NCBI RefSeq assembly: GCF_003751265.1
Contig: NZ_RJKN01000003.1
Location: 310,001-374,000 of the forward strand
Direction of reading: 5' to 3'
Origin: Pseudokineococcus lusitanus
Lineage (GTDB): Bacteria > Actinomycetota > Actinomycetes > Actinomycetales > Quadrisphaeraceae
Length of the DNA: 64,000 nucleotides
Positions 30,607 to 40,050 of the stretch are shown piece by piece. The notes below the pieces were generated by a model. The model was not told the DNA's origin. It made no database searches and worked only from the letters and a program-made list of their open reading frames with translations. The translations under genes and the position numbers were made by a program. Every line of letters begins with the position of its first letter. Within the stretch, counting starts at the first letter, position 1.

Positions 30607-31536
30607 TCAGCGGCGCGGCGGCACCGCGTGGCGCTCGAGGTCGGCGGCGGCCACGACGTCGTCGTGCTCCTCGCGCGCCTGCGCCAGCAGCCCGTCGGTC
30701 GACGGGTAGCGCGAGGAGTAGTGCGTGAGGACGAGCCGCCGGGCCCCCGCCTCCCGGGCGAGGCGGCCGGCCTGCCGCGCCGTGAGGTGGCCGTAGGTGC
30801 CCGCCAGCGCCTCCTCGGCGTCGGCGAAGGTGGCCTCGCAGAGCAGCAGGTCGGCGCCCTCGGCCGCCCGCAGCGCGCCGTCGCACCAGCGGGTGTCCTC
30901 GACGACGGCGGCGACCTGCCCCGGTCGGGGGGCGCTGACGTCCTCGAGCCGCACCTCGCCGTCCACGGTCCGCAGCGTGCCCTCGGCGAGGAGGCGGCCG
31001 ACGTCGGGACCGGCGACGCCCCGGGCCGCCAGCCGCTCCGGGAGCATGCGGCGCCCGTCGGGCTCGACGAGGCGGTAGGCGCACGCGGGGACGCGGTGGT
31101 CGAGCGCCACGGCGTGCAGGACGGCACCGCCCACGCGCAGCGGGGCGCCGTCGGGACCGGTCACCGGGCCGTCGGCCGCCACGGAGCACGGCACCGCGAG
31201 CGCCCCGGCGTGGGCGGACGCCCCCACCAGGTGCTCGACGAGCGGGGCGGCCGGGGCCGGGAAGACGAGCGGCACCGGGGTCGTCAGGCCGTCGACGGCC
31301 CGGCGCTGCAGGACGCCGGGCAGGCCGAGGACGTGGTCGCCGTGCTCGTGCGTGAGGGCGATCACGTCCACCGCGGACCCGGGGACGCCGGCGAGCAGCA
31401 TCTGGCGCTGCGTCCCCTCCCCCGGGTCGACAAGCAGGCCCTCGCCGTCCCAGCGCAGGACGTGGCCCGAGTGGTTGCGGGTCCGCGTCGGGACGGCGGA
31501 GGAGGTCCCCAGGACGACGAGCTCGCGGGCCGGCAC
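30607..31536 (-). CDS. rnz: ribonuclease Z
   Basis: Endonuclease trimming tRNA 3' ends. Metallo-beta-lactamase fold with the zinc motif HEHGDH (63-68) in ALTHEHGDHVLGLPG, plus further ligands in EATFAD and VLTHYSSRY. 309 residues. The N-terminus ELVVLGTSSAVPTRTRN fits ElaC-type enzymes. The GTG at 31536 lies 6 bases after TAGCGT on the minus strand, so leaderless expression is likely. Confidence 0.93.
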   Translation of the reverse strand: MPARELVVLGTSSAVPTRTRNHSGHVLRWDGEGLLVDPGEGTQRQMLLAGVPGSAVDVIALTHEHGDHVLGLPGVLQRRAVDGLTTPVPLVFPAPAAPLVEHLVGASAHAGALAVPCSVAADGPVTGPDGAPLRVGGAVLHAVALDHRVPACAYRLVEPDGRRMLPERLAARGVAGPDVGRLLAEGTLRTVDGEVRLEDVSAPRPGQVAAVVEDTRWCDGALRAAEGADLLLCEATFADAEEALAGTYGHLTARQAGRLAREAGARRLVLTHYSSRYPSTDGLLAQAREEHDDVVAAADLERHAVPPRR

Positions 31537-31542
31537 CCCGCG

Positions 31543-31548
31543 ACGCTA
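31543..31548 (-). promoter_or_regulatory. -10 element of leaderless rnz
   Basis: TAGCGT on the minus strand, 6 bases before the GTG at 31536. Confidence 0.6.
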
Positions 31549-31579
31549 GGCCAGGACGTCGGGGCGGGCGCCGGCGGCG

Positions 31580-32260
31580 TCAGCCCACGAGGAACTCCCC
31601 CGTGAGCAGGTAGGCACCGGCGTCGGCGAGCAGGAGCACGGCCACGAGCAGCAGCGCCGCCGTGACGAGGTGCCGCACGGCGGGCCGGGCCCGCGCCCAG
31701 GCGCGCTCGAGCCACCGGACGACGGGCTCGTGGGCGCCGCGGAGCACCGCGACGAGGAGGACGACGAGCGGCAGCTGGGCGACGACCGACCACAGCAGGT
31801 GCGCCGCGACCACGCCCGGCCAGGCGTCGGCCCGCGCGGCGAGCACGACGACGGCGAGGAAGGTCGGGTCGAGGACGGCGGCGAGGGCCCACGCCGTGCT
31901 CGCGCCGAGGAGCGCCGCCGTCCCCGGGCGGGTGCGGCGCGGCTTGCCGGGCCGCGGGCGGCGGTCACGCAGCCGCAGGACGGCCCAGACCGCGAGGACG
32001 ACCGCGAGGACGACCTCCACCGCCGCCGCGAGCGGGCCGTCGGGCAGCAGCGAGAGGACGTCGAGCTCGTCCGCCCGGACGCCGAGCACCAGGGGCAGGA
32101 CGGTGCCGAGGACGACGCAGCCCAGCACCGACACCCCCGCGAAGAGGACGGCGCCGCCCCGCGACGCCCCCGCCGCGAGCGCCGCGCCGAGCAGGAGGGC
32201 GCCCGCGGGGTCGAGCCCGGCCAGGCCGAGGCCCGCCGCGGCGAGGAGGAGGCCGGCCAC
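31580..32260 (-). CDS. multi-pass membrane protein, possibly GAP/LysE-like
   Basis: 226 residues with about six hydrophobic segments (LLLAAAGLGLAGLDPAGALLLG, AVLFAGVSVLGCVVLGTVLP, AAAVEVVLAVVLAVWAVLRL and three more) and a basic loop RDRRPRPGKPRRTRPG in the middle. The split topology with a central basic loop recalls the GAP/Sap or LysE-type exporters, but no diagnostic motif is seen. GTG at 32260, 6 bases after TAGCCT. It is transcribed away from the FAD gene. Confidence 0.75.
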   Translation of the reverse strand: MAGLLLAAAGLGLAGLDPAGALLLGAALAAGASRGGAVLFAGVSVLGCVVLGTVLPLVLGVRADELDVLSLLPDGPLAAAVEVVLAVVLAVWAVLRLRDRRPRPGKPRRTRPGTAALLGASTAWALAAVLDPTFLAVVVLAARADAWPGVVAAHLLWSVVAQLPLVVLLVAVLRGAHEPVVRWLERAWARARPAVRHLVTAALLLVAVLLLADAGAYLLTGEFLVG

Positions 32261-32266
32261 GCGCGG

Positions 32267-32272
32267 AGGCTA
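32267..32272 (-). promoter_or_regulatory. -10 element of leaderless membrane protein gene
   Basis: TAGCCT on the minus strand, 6 bases before the GTG at 32260. Confidence 0.5.
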
Positions 32273-32370
32273 GGGCGTCCACGCCCTCGCGGCCGCCGGG
32301 CGGGGCCGCGGGCGCCGACCTAGCGTGACGGGGCCGCCGCAGGAGCGGCGTGCGAGCGCGAGGAGGACCC

Positions 32371-33591
32371 GTGGCAGCGGTGGAGCAGACGGACCGGGCG
32401 GAGTACGTCGTCGTCGGCGGCGGGATGGTGGCCGACGCGGCCGCCCGCGGCATCAGGGACCGTGACCCGGACGGGCGGGTGCTCGTCCTCGGCGACGACG
32501 TCGACCCGCCGTACACGCGGCCGGCGCTGTCGAAGAAGCTCTGGATCGACCCGGACTTCACCGAGGCCGACAACGACTGCGGCACGGCCGCGGACACCGG
32601 CGCCGAGGTCCGCACGGGTGTCCGCGTCACGGCCGTCGACACCGCCGCGCGGACGGTGACGACCGACGCGGGCGACGTCGTCGGCTACGGCTCCCTGCTC
32701 CTGGCCACGGGCGGGCGGCCCTCGAGCGGACCCCTCGAGCCCGGCCCGCGCGTCATCGCCTTCCGGACGGCGCAGGACTACCGGGACCTGCGGCAGCTGG
32801 CCGGCGACGGGCGGCACGTCGTCGTCGTGGGCGGCAGCTACATCGGCACGGAGATCGCCGCGGCGCTCGCGCAGAACGACACGCGGGTGACCCTCGTCAT
32901 GCCGGACGAGGTCCTGGGCGCGTCGATGTTCCCGCCGCGCCTCGCCGAGCACTTCCAGCGCATGTTCGCGGGCGCCGGCGTCACCCTGCGGCCGGGCACG
33001 CGGGTGACCGGCGGCACCGCGGGCGACGACGGGGTCGAGGTCACGCTCGACGACGGCAGCACCCTCGCCGCCGACGCGGTCGTGCTCGGCCTCGGCATCA
33101 CGCCGTCGACGGAGCTGGCCGAGGCCGCGGGGCTCGCGGTGGACGACGGCGTCGTCGTCGACGGGACGCTGCGCACCTCGGACCCGCACGTGTTCGCCGC
33201 GGGCGACGTCGCGCAGTACCGCGACCCGCTGCTGGGCGTCACGCGGGTCGAGCACGTCGACAACGCGAAGACCATGGGGCAGGCCGTCGGCGAGCTCATG
33301 GCCGGCCGGACCGAGCCCTACGACCACACGCCGTTCTTCTACTCGCAGGTGCTCGGCACGCGGTACGAGGCCGTCGGCACCCTCGACGGCTCGGCGCGGA
33401 CGGTCGAGGACTGGGCCACCGACGCCGGCCCGGAGGGCGAGGGGGTCGTCTACTACCTCGACGAGGACGGCCGCGTCACCGGCGTGCTGCTGTGGGACGT
33501 CGCCGAGCGGGTCGAGCAGGCGAAGGAGGTCCTCGCGGACCGGGCGCCGCAGACCGAGGAGCAGCTGCGCGGGCGGATCACGGCCGGCTGA
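32371..33591 (+). CDS. FAD-dependent NAD(P) oxidoreductase (ferredoxin reductase/AIF-like)
   Basis: Two-dinucleotide-fold flavoprotein of 406 residues. FAD loop YVVVGGGMVADAAARGI (12-28), the PYTRPALSKKLW stretch typical of rubredoxin/ferredoxin reductases, NAD loop VVVVGGSYIGTEIAAAL (about 151-167) and the second FAD motif VFAAGDVAQY. The C-terminal region with YDHTPFFYSQVLG resembles AIF proteins. No ferredoxin gene adjoins. GTG at 32371 follows GAGGAGG. The TAGCGT at 32321 may be the -10. Confidence 0.88.
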   Translation: MAAVEQTDRAEYVVVGGGMVADAAARGIRDRDPDGRVLVLGDDVDPPYTRPALSKKLWIDPDFTEADNDCGTAADTGAEVRTGVRVTAVDTAARTVTTDAGDVVGYGSLLLATGGRPSSGPLEPGPRVIAFRTAQDYRDLRQLAGDGRHVVVVGGSYIGTEIAAALAQNDTRVTLVMPDEVLGASMFPPRLAEHFQRMFAGAGVTLRPGTRVTGGTAGDDGVEVTLDDGSTLAADAVVLGLGITPSTELAEAAGLAVDDGVVVDGTLRTSDPHVFAAGDVAQYRDPLLGVTRVEHVDNAKTMGQAVGELMAGRTEPYDHTPFFYSQVLGTRYEAVGTLDGSARTVEDWATDAGPEGEGVVYYLDEDGRVTGVLLWDVAERVEQAKEVLADRAPQTEEQLRGRITAG

Positions 33592-33600
33592 CCCTGCCGA

Positions 33601-33640
33601 CGACGAAGGGCCCCGACCGTCCGGTCGGGGCCCTTCGTCG
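33601..33640. terminator. bidirectional terminator between FAD reductase and tmRNA
   Basis: Perfect 18-bp stem (33601-33618 with 33623-33640), loop GTCC, placed exactly between two convergent genes: 9 bases after one stop and 3 bases from the tmRNA 3' end. It can serve both strands. Confidence 0.9.
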
Positions 33641-33643
33641 CTG

Positions 33644-34011
33644 TGGAGGTGCCGGGAATCGAACCCGGGTCCGTCGTCTTGTTGCCAGGGCTTCTCCGGG
33701 TGCAGCCTGCTCGGGAGTTTCTCGGCCCCGGCGGTCGCGCAGGCGCGCCGCCGACCCGGGCCCAGCCGTCTTGGTGTCGGTGCGGCCCCGACGGCGAGGA
33801 CCGCACCCAGTGGCTCTCTAGCTGATGCCGGTTACTGAGTCGAGAGCACGCTCAGACCGACAGACCTCGGATCCTCGCTCAGGCGGCGAGGGCGAAGTCG
33901 GTGCGCTTGGAATCGGCACCTATAGGTTTGCAAGGAGCGTTCACGAGTTGACCTTGCATCCTCGACCCGCTTCCCCTGGCGCGGAGAACGACGTCGAAAC
34001 CTGTCACCCCC
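33644..34011 (-). ncRNA. ssrA: transfer-messenger RNA (tmRNA)
   Basis: A 368-base tmRNA on the minus strand. The 5' end GGGGGTG (34011 downward) pairs with CACCTCC at the 3' end, leaving A as discriminator; CCA is not encoded. The T arm is present (GGGTTCGAATCCC-type, read GGGTTCGATTCCC). The 5' part has the usual GACAGGTTTCGACG. The internal tag frame encodes ADSKRTDFALAA and a stop. It rescues stalled ribosomes together with SmpB, encoded 2.3 kb away. Confidence 0.96.
33879..33917 (-). other. tmRNA tag reading frame
   Basis: Encodes ADSKRTDFALAA then TGA. The end FALAA is the standard degron recognised by ClpXP-type proteases. Confidence 0.93.
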
Positions 34012-34159
34012 TGTGGAGTTGTCGCCCGCCACCGAGGTGGCCGGCCCCGCCGCCGACCACGAGGGCCTGCTGCGGGACGCCGAGCGTACCCCTGACAACC
34101 ACGGCGGGGCACCCCCTCTTCCCGCCGCCGCCCGACGGGCGGATCGTCACGGGCCTGCC

Positions 34160-34165
34160 TACGGT
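34160..34165 (+). promoter_or_regulatory. -10 element of leaderless MDR gene
   Basis: TACGGT, 7 bases before the GTG at 34173. Confidence 0.6.
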
Positions 34166-34172
34166 CCCCCGC

Positions 34173-35198
34173 GTGAGCGCAGCCGGCAGCCGTCAGTGGA
34201 CCCTCCTCGCCCGCCCGCAGGGCCACCTCCGTGACGGGGACGTCCGTCTCGACGAGGTGCAGGTGCCCGACCCGGGCCCGGGCGAGGTGCGGGTGCGCAA
34301 CACCTGGCTGTCGGTCGACCCGTGGACCCGCAGCCAGATGGACGAGGCGCCCACGTACGTGCCGTCCTTCCCGCTCGGCTCGCCGGTCGAGGCGGAGGCC
34401 GTCGGCGTCGTCGAGGCGGTGGGCGTCGGCGTCGAGGGCGTCCACGAGGGCGACGAGGTGCTGCACGGGAAGGGCTGGCGCGAGGTGTCGCTCGTCGACG
34501 CCGCCGACGCGCGCGTGCTGGACACCTCCGTCGTGCCGGCCCAGACGTGGCTGGGCGTCCTCGGGACGACCGGGCTCACGGCGTACGTGGGCCTCCTCGA
34601 CGTGGCCGGCTTCCGCGAGGGCGACGTCGTCCTCGTCTCCGGGGCCGCCGGCGCCGTCGGGTCGGTGGCCGGGCAGGTCGCGCGGCTCCGGGGGGCCTCG
34701 GCCGTCGTCGGCCTGGCCGGGACGCCGGAGAAGGTGCGCTGGCTGCTCGACGACGCCGGCTTCACCGCCGCGGCCGACTACCACGACGCCCCGCCGGAGC
34801 AGCTGCTCACCGACCTGCTGCCGGGCGGTGCGGACGTCTACTTCGACAACGTGGCCGGGCCGACGCTCGAGGCGGCCATCCCCCGGATGCGCACCCACGG
34901 CCGGATCGCCCTGTGCGGAGCCATCTCCGGGTACGGCTCGACGGACGAGCCGGCGGGGCCCAGCACCTTCCACCTGGCCCGCGGCAAGCGGCTCACGATG
35001 CGCGGCTTCCTCGTGGGCGACCACCTCGACCGCACGGACGCCTTCGTCGCCGACATGACGCGGTGGATCGCGGCCGGTGAGCTCGCCCACCGCGAGACCG
35101 TCGTCGACGGCGTCGAGGCCACCTACGAGGCGCTGCGCGGGCTCCTCGCCGGCGCCAACACCGGGAAGATGCTCGTCCGGCTCCCCTCCGGGGCCTGA
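34173..35198 (+). CDS. NADP-dependent medium-chain reductase (CurA/YncB type, zinc-free)
   Basis: 341 residues. The opening WTLLARPQGHL and VQVPDPGPGEVRVRNTWLSVDPWTR is typical of the alkenal/one reductase branch. The coenzyme loop is SGAAGAVGSVAGQVA (about 152-166), and YFDNVAGPTLEAAI is the conserved family motif. No zinc ligands. It probably reduces enones or aldehydes at NADPH cost. GTG at 34173 follows TACGGT by 7 bases. A terminator hairpin follows, shared with the convergent flavin gene. Confidence 0.9.
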   Translation: MSAAGSRQWTLLARPQGHLRDGDVRLDEVQVPDPGPGEVRVRNTWLSVDPWTRSQMDEAPTYVPSFPLGSPVEAEAVGVVEAVGVGVEGVHEGDEVLHGKGWREVSLVDAADARVLDTSVVPAQTWLGVLGTTGLTAYVGLLDVAGFREGDVVLVSGAAGAVGSVAGQVARLRGASAVVGLAGTPEKVRWLLDDAGFTAAADYHDAPPEQLLTDLLPGGADVYFDNVAGPTLEAAIPRMRTHGRIALCGAISGYGSTDEPAGPSTFHLARGKRLTMRGFLVGDHLDRTDAFVADMTRWIAAGELAHRETVVDGVEATYEALRGLLAGANTGKMLVRLPSGA

Positions 35199-35204
35199 CG
35201 CGGC

Positions 35205-35237
35205 GGTGCCCGGTCGCCCGCAGGACGACCGGGCACC
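35205..35237. terminator. bidirectional terminator between two oxidoreductase genes
   Basis: Arms GGTGCCCGGTCG and CGACCGGGCACC, 12 bp, 9-base loop, between converging stops. Confidence 0.85.
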
Positions 35238-35255
35238 ACCCGTGGGGAGAGGGCG

Positions 35256-36329
35256 TCAGCGCGCGGCGGCGAGCCCCGCCTCGACGAGCGGGCGCACCTG
35301 CGTGCCCAGGAGCTCGATGCTCCGGAGCACCTCGTCGTGCGGCAGCGTCCCGACGCTGACGTGGAGGAGGAAGCGGTCGATGCCGAGCGACGCCCGCATG
35401 GCGAGCACCTTGTCGGCGACGGCCTGCGGGTCGCCCAGCACGAGCGAGCCCGACGGCCCGCGCATCTGGTCGAAGGCGCCGCGCGTCATGTCGCCCCACC
35501 CGCGCTCGGCGCCGAGCTTCGACATCGCGACGGCGTAGGACGGGTAGTACGCGTCCGCCGCCGCGTCCGTCCGGTCACCGACGAAGCCGTGCGCGTGCAC
35601 GGCCAGGGGCTGCGGGTCGTGCCCGGCCTCCGAGAGCGCCCGGCGGTGGAGGTCGGCCAGCGGGGCGAAGCGTGCGGGCTGGCCCCCGATGATGGCGAGC
35701 GCCATCGGCAGGCCGAGCAGGCCGGTCCGGACGGCGGACTCGGGGTTGCCGCCGACACCCACCCACACGGGCAGCGGGCGCCCCTCGGTGCGCGGGTGCA
35801 CCTCGGCGCCGCGGAGGGCGGGACGGTGGCGACCGCGCCACGTGACGGGGCCGGTCGAGTGCCCCGACTCCCGGATCGCGAGCAGCAGCTCGAGCTTCTC
35901 GGCGAAGAGCTCGTCGTAGTCGCGCAGGTCGTACCCGAAGAGCGGGAAGGACTCGGTGAACGAGCCGCGGCCGGCGATGACCTCGGCCCGCCCCTGCGAC
36001 AGCAGGTCGAGCGTGGCGAAGTCCTGGTGCACGCGGACGGGGTCGTCCGACGACAGCACGGTGACGGCGCTCGTGAGCCGGATGCGTGACGTCCGCGCCG
36101 CGGCCGCCGCGAGGACGACGGCGGGCGACGACGCCGCGAAGTCGGCCCGGTGGTGCTCCCCCACGCCGTAGACGTCGAGCCCGACCTGCTCGGCGAGCTC
36201 GACCTCCGCGACGACCTGCCGGAGCCGCTCGCCGTGGCCGACGAGCGTGCCCGTCGACGGGTCCGGGTAGGTCTCGGCAAAGGTGGTGATGCCCAGCTCG
36301 ACGCCGCCCCGCTGCGTCCCGTCCGCCAC
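35256..36329 (-). CDS. LLM-class flavin-dependent oxidoreductase
   Basis: Luciferase-like F420- or FMN-dependent enzyme of 357 residues. Signature regions: VGLDVYGVGEHHRADFAASSP (about 46-66), AVTVLSSDDPVRVHQDFATLD and the loop GRAEVIAGRGSF. Substrate unknown. GTG at 36329 has GGGGGAG six bases before it; another GTG (36335) overlaps the smpB stop. It follows smpB without a gap, an unusual partner for the trans-translation factor. Confidence 0.88.
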   Translation of the reverse strand: MADGTQRGGVELGITTFAETYPDPSTGTLVGHGERLRQVVAEVELAEQVGLDVYGVGEHHRADFAASSPAVVLAAAAARTSRIRLTSAVTVLSSDDPVRVHQDFATLDLLSQGRAEVIAGRGSFTESFPLFGYDLRDYDELFAEKLELLLAIRESGHSTGPVTWRGRHRPALRGAEVHPRTEGRPLPVWVGVGGNPESAVRTGLLGLPMALAIIGGQPARFAPLADLHRRALSEAGHDPQPLAVHAHGFVGDRTDAAADAYYPSYAVAMSKLGAERGWGDMTRGAFDQMRGPSGSLVLGDPQAVADKVLAMRASLGIDRFLLHVSVGTLPHDEVLRSIELLGTQVRPLVEAGLAAAR

Positions 36330-36331
36330 GG

Positions 36332-36847
36332 TCACTCCCCCCGCCGGACGCGCAGCGAGATGGCGCGCTGCGCCTCCCGGGTGTCCTGGCGCTCGCGCAG
36401 CGTCTGCCGCTTGTCCCAGTGCTTCTTGCCCTCGGCGAGGGCGATCTCGACCTTCGCGCGCCCGCCGAGGAAGTACAGCTGCAGCGGGATGCACGTCATG
36501 CCGCCCTCGCGCACCTTCGCGTCGAGCTTCTGGATCTCCAGCTTGTGCAGGAGGAGCTTGCGACGCCGGCGCACCGGGTGGTTGGTCCAGGTGCCCTCGG
36601 TGTACTCGGGGATGTGGACGTGCTCGAGCCACGCCTCCCCCCGCTCGACCGAGACGAAGCCGTCGACGAGCGAGGCGCGCCCGGCGCGCAACGACTTCAC
36701 CTCGGTGCCCGAGAGGACGAGGCCGGCCTCCCACGTGTCGGTCAGCGTGTAGTCGTGGCGGGCGCGGCGGTTGGTGGCGACGACGGACCGGCCGTCGTCA
36801 CCGCGCCGGGCCTTGGCCGTCGACGTCTTGTGCCCTGCCCTCGCCAC
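36332..36847 (-). CDS. smpB: SsrA-binding protein SmpB
   Basis: RNA-binding partner of tmRNA. 171 residues with the family core [29 protein letters not shown] (about 28-56), then HIPEYTEG and the tail [14 protein letters not shown]; the C-terminal helix needed for decoding-site entry is present. GTG at 36847. It precedes the tmRNA by two genes rather than directly. Confidence 0.96.
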   Translation of the reverse strand: MARAGHKTSTAKARRGDDGRSVVATNRRARHDYTLTDTWEAGLVLSGTEVKSLRAGRASLVDGFVSVERGEAWLEHVHIPEYTEGTWTNHPVRRRRKLLLHKLEIQKLDAKVREGGMTCIPLQLYFLGGRAKVEIALAEGKKHWDKRQTLRERQDTREAQRAISLRVRRGE

Positions 36848-36897
36848 GTCTCCTCCTCCTGCGGTACGGGTCCCGCCCGCACCGGGGCGGGGACGAC

Positions 36898-36933
36898 GCG
36901 ACCGCCGGCGGCCTCTCGGCCACCGGCGGTCGC
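36898..36933 (-). terminator. terminator after the M23 peptidase gene
   Basis: Arms GCGACCGCCGG and CCGGCGGTCGC, 11 bp, 14-base loop, 27 bases beyond the stop. Confidence 0.75.
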
Positions 36934-36960
36934 GGTCTGGTGCTCAGCCTAGGCGGGCGC

Positions 36961-38382
36961 TCAGACCCAGTTCATCGGGTTCACGGGCGACCCGCTGACG
37001 CGGACCTCGAAGTGCACGTGGCAGCCGGTGGAGCCGCCGGTCGTGCCCTCGTAGCCGATGACCTCGCCGCGCTGCACCGAGCCGGACCGCTTGGTGAAGG
37101 ACTGCATGTGGGCGTAGGCCGTGGCGACCTGCTGGCCGCGGAGCGTCCCGTGGTTGATGACGGTGATGTTGCCGTAGCTGCCGTTGTAGCCGGCCGACAC
37201 GATCTCGCCGTCCTCGGCCGCGAGGACCGGGGTGCCGCAGCCGGCCGCGAAGTCCTGGCCGTTGTGCATGCGCATGTAGCCCTTGATCGGGTGCATGCGC
37301 ATGCCGAACGGCGAGGAGATGCGGCCGGCCGGCCGCAGCAGCGTCCCGCCGGTGTCGGCCCGCGTGCTGCGGCTGACGGCCGGCGGCGACGAGAGGCGGT
37401 CGGCGGACGAGGACGACGACCCGGCGCCGGAGGACGCGGCGCGGGCGGCCTCCTCGGCGGCACGGCGCTCGGCGTCGCGGCGGGCCTCGACCTCGGCGAT
37501 CTCGCGGAGCTGGTCGCCCAGCTCGTCCGACTCGCGCTGGAGCTCGGCGAGACGCGCCTCCTCCTCGGCCTGCCGCGACTCGATGGTCGAGACGGCGGCC
37601 TGCTGGCGGGCGGCGAGCGCCTCGACCTCGGCCTTGCGGGCGGCCGCGTCCTCCGCGGCCTGCGTGGCGACGTCGAGCTGCTGCTCGGCCTCGGCGCGCA
37701 GCGCCTCGACCTGCTCGGCGACGGCGGTGAGGCGGGTCGTGGCGCTGCGGCGCACGGCCTCGTCGGTGCTCAGCTCGGCGAGCGCGTCGGCCTCGGCCTC
37801 GGACAGGCCGGAGACGGCCGCCGAGCGGGAGGCGAACTCGTCGGGGCTGGTCGAGCCCATGGCGATGGCGAGCCCCTGCGGGGTCCGGCTGCTGCGGTAC
37901 GCCGACGCCGCGATCCGGCCGAGCGACGTGTGCGAGTCCGCCATGGCCTGCTCGGTCTCCGCGACCGACTCCCGGGCCGCCGTCATCGCCGTCTGCGACG
38001 CGGTGAGCCGCTGGGCGAGGTCGTCGGCCGCGGCCTGCGCCTCGGCCTGCACGCGGGCCGCGAGGTCCGCGGCGCGCTGGGCGCCGGGCAGCTGCTCCTG
38101 GACGGCCGCGTACTCGGCGTAGGCGGACGTGAGCTCGTCCGACGTGCCGACGAGGTCCTCCTGCAGCGCGTGGAGGGCCGAGTCGACGGCCTTCTTGTCC
38201 GCCGTGGCCGACTCGCTCGTCGTGCCCGGCGTCGGAGCCGCCCAGACGGGCGCCGACGGGGCGAGGGAGACGGCCAGGGCCAGGCCGAGGGCGGTCGCGG
38301 TCGGCCGCAGGCAGCGGCGGCGCCCGGTGGCCCCGGCGGCGGGGGCCGCGGACGGGGTCGACGTGGGGGCAGGGGTGCGCAT
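36961..38382 (-). CDS. M23-type murein hydrolase (PcsB/EnvC-like) with coiled coil
   Basis: 473 residues. Signal/anchor region (about 22-48, ending VWAAP), then an Ala/Glu/Gln-rich coiled coil (about 55-310), a Ser-rich linker and a C-terminal LytM domain with HNGQDFAAGCG and HVHFEVR zinc motifs (about 395-462). It sits directly after ftsX (4-base gap), the classic arrangement in which FtsEX gates a periplasmic or extracytoplasmic hydrolase during septum splitting. This is strong context for a divisome role. Start ATG at 38382. Confidence 0.9.
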   Translation of the reverse strand: MRTPAPTSTPSAAPAAGATGRRRCLRPTATALGLALAVSLAPSAPVWAAPTPGTTSESATADKKAVDSALHALQEDLVGTSDELTSAYAEYAAVQEQLPGAQRAADLAARVQAEAQAAADDLAQRLTASQTAMTAARESVAETEQAMADSHTSLGRIAASAYRSSRTPQGLAIAMGSTSPDEFASRSAAVSGLSEAEADALAELSTDEAVRRSATTRLTAVAEQVEALRAEAEQQLDVATQAAEDAAARKAEVEALAARQQAAVSTIESRQAEEEARLAELQRESDELGDQLREIAEVEARRDAERRAAEEAARAASSGAGSSSSSADRLSSPPAVSRSTRADTGGTLLRPAGRISSPFGMRMHPIKGYMRMHNGQDFAAGCGTPVLAAEDGEIVSAGYNGSYGNITVINHGTLRGQQVATAYAHMQSFTKRSGSVQRGEVIGYEGTTGGSTGCHVHFEVRVSGSPVNPMNWV

Positions 38383-38386
38383 GCGG

Positions 38387-39298
38387 TCAGACCTTCAGGT
38401 AGCGGGACAGGGACACGAGCGACGCGACGCTCGCCATGACGACGCCGCCGAGGAGCAACCAGGGAGCGGTCGCCCACACGTCGGCGGTGGTGATGTAGTC
38501 GAACGCCGGGACCTGCTGGGCGGCCCAGCCGGTCACGCCGTAGTGCACCCCGAGCAGGAGCGCGCCCGTGGCCAGCACCGCCCCGAGGGCGACGGCGATG
38601 ACGCCCTCCAGCAGGAACGGCAGCTGGAGGACGGCGCTGGAGGCACCCACCAGGCGCATGATGCCCGTCTCGCGGCGCCGGTTGAAGGCGGCGAGCCGGA
38701 TCGTGGTCCCGATGAGCAGCACCGCGGCGACCAGCATGATTCCCGCGAGGGCCAGGGAGGCGGCGGTCAGGCCGTTGAGGACGTCGAAGAAGGGCTCCAG
38801 CACCTCGCGCTGGTCGACCACCTGCTCGACGCCCGTCTGGCCCGTGAAGCTGTCGCTGATGACCGCGAACTCCTCCGGGTCCTGCAGCCCCACCCGGAAG
38901 GACTCGGGCAGCTGCTCGGGCGTCACCGACGCGCTCAGCTGCTCGCCGGCGAACTGCTCCTGGAACTGCGCGAAGGCCTCCTCGCGCGTCTCGAACTCGA
39001 CCTCGGAGACGTACTCCGACAGCGGCGGCGAGGTGAGCGCGCCCTCGATGGCCGCCTTGTCCTCGTCCGTGGCGGCGCCGGCGCAGCTCGCGGAGGAGCT
39101 GTCCTGCGTGCAGAGGAAGATCGACACCTGGACGCGGTCGTACCAGTCGCCCTGCATGGTGCGGACCTGCTGCTGCATGAGCGCCCCGGCGCCGACGAAG
39201 GTCAGCGACACGAAGGTCACGAGGACGACGGAGATCGTCATCGCGAGGTTGCGGCGCAGGCCGATGCCGATCTCCGAGAGGATGAACGCGAGCCTCAT
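38387..39298 (-). CDS. ftsX: cell division protein FtsX
   Basis: Permease-like partner of FtsE: 303 residues, four transmembrane helices (about 20-42, 180-205, 230-252, 275-297) with a large extracellular loop that should bind the M23 protein. The loop contains two cysteines ([13 protein letters not shown]), which could form a disulfide. ATG at 39298 overlaps the ftsE stop (ATGA). Confidence 0.95.
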   Translation of the reverse strand: MRLAFILSEIGIGLRRNLAMTISVVLVTFVSLTFVGAGALMQQQVRTMQGDWYDRVQVSIFLCTQDSSSASCAGAATDEDKAAIEGALTSPPLSEYVSEVEFETREEAFAQFQEQFAGEQLSASVTPEQLPESFRVGLQDPEEFAVISDSFTGQTGVEQVVDQREVLEPFFDVLNGLTAASLALAGIMLVAAVLLIGTTIRLAAFNRRRETGIMRLVGASSAVLQLPFLLEGVIAVALGAVLATGALLLGVHYGVTGWAAQQVPAFDYITTADVWATAPWLLLGGVVMASVASLVSLSRYLKV

Positions 39299-40050
39299 GC
39301 CGTCGCGCCCCGTCCCTCGTCGTCGTCCTCGTCGGCCTCGACCGGCGGCGGCACCACCGGCATCGTCCCGGTGACGTAGCCGCCCTGGCGCTCGTCGCGC
39401 ACCACGCGGCCGTCCACGAGCTCGACGACGCGCTTGCGCATGCTGTCGACGATGTCGTCGTCGTGCGTGGCCATGACGACCGTCGTGCCGCGGCCGTTGA
39501 TGGTCTCGAGCAGGCGCGTGATGCCGAGGCTCGTCGTCGGGTCCAGGTTCCCGGTGGGCTCGTCGGCCAGGAGGATCGCGGGACCGCCGGCGACGGCGCG
39601 GGCGATGGCCACGCGCTGCTGCTCGCCGCCGGACAGCTCGTGCGGGAGCCGCCCGCCCTTGCCGTCGAGGCCGACGAGCTCCAGCACCTCCGGCACCGTG
39701 GCGTTGATGGCGGCGCGCGAGCGGCCGACGACCTGGAGGGCGAAGGCGACGTTCTGGTGGACCGTCTTGCCCGGCAGGAGGCGGAAGTCCTGGAAGACGA
39801 CGCCGATCTGGCGGCGCAGGTGCGGCACCTTCCAGCTCGAGAGACGGCCCAGCTCCTTGCCGGCCACGTGGACGACGCCGGACGTGGCCGCCTCCTCCTT
39901 CAGCACGAGCCGGAGGAAGGTCGACTTCCCCGAGCCGGAGGCGCCCACGAGGAACACGAACTCACCGCGCGCCACCTCGAGGTCGACGGCGTCGAGGGCG
40001 GGGCGCGCGGTGGGGTCGTAGGTCTTCGTGACGTGGTCGAAACGGATCAC
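39295..40050 (-). CDS. ftsE: cell division ATP-binding protein FtsE
   Basis: ABC ATPase of the FtsEX complex. Walker [10 protein letters not shown] (36-44), signature [14 protein letters not shown] and Walker [13 protein letters not shown] are intact; [18 protein letters not shown] is the usual opening. A 20-residue acidic, Pro-rich tail ([15 protein letters not shown]) is extra. GTG at 40050, shared operon with ftsX and the M23 gene. Confidence 0.96.
   Translation of the reverse strand: MIRFDHVTKTYDPTARPALDAVDLEVARGEFVFLVGASGSGKSTFLRLVLKEEAATSGVVHVAGKELGRLSSWKVPHLRRQIGVVFQDFRLLPGKTVHQNVAFALQVVGRSRAAINATVPEVLELVGLDGKGGRLPHELSGGEQQRVAIARAVAGGPAILLADEPTGNLDPTTSLGITRLLETINGRGTTVVMATHDDDIVDSMRKRVVELVDGRVVRDERQGGYVTGTMPVVPPPVEADEDDDEGRGATA

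Noticed and set aside
33644-33660. tRNA gene suggested by a T-arm-like sequence
   Set aside because: The T arm belongs to the tmRNA, proved by the matching 5' end at 34011 and the tag frame between.
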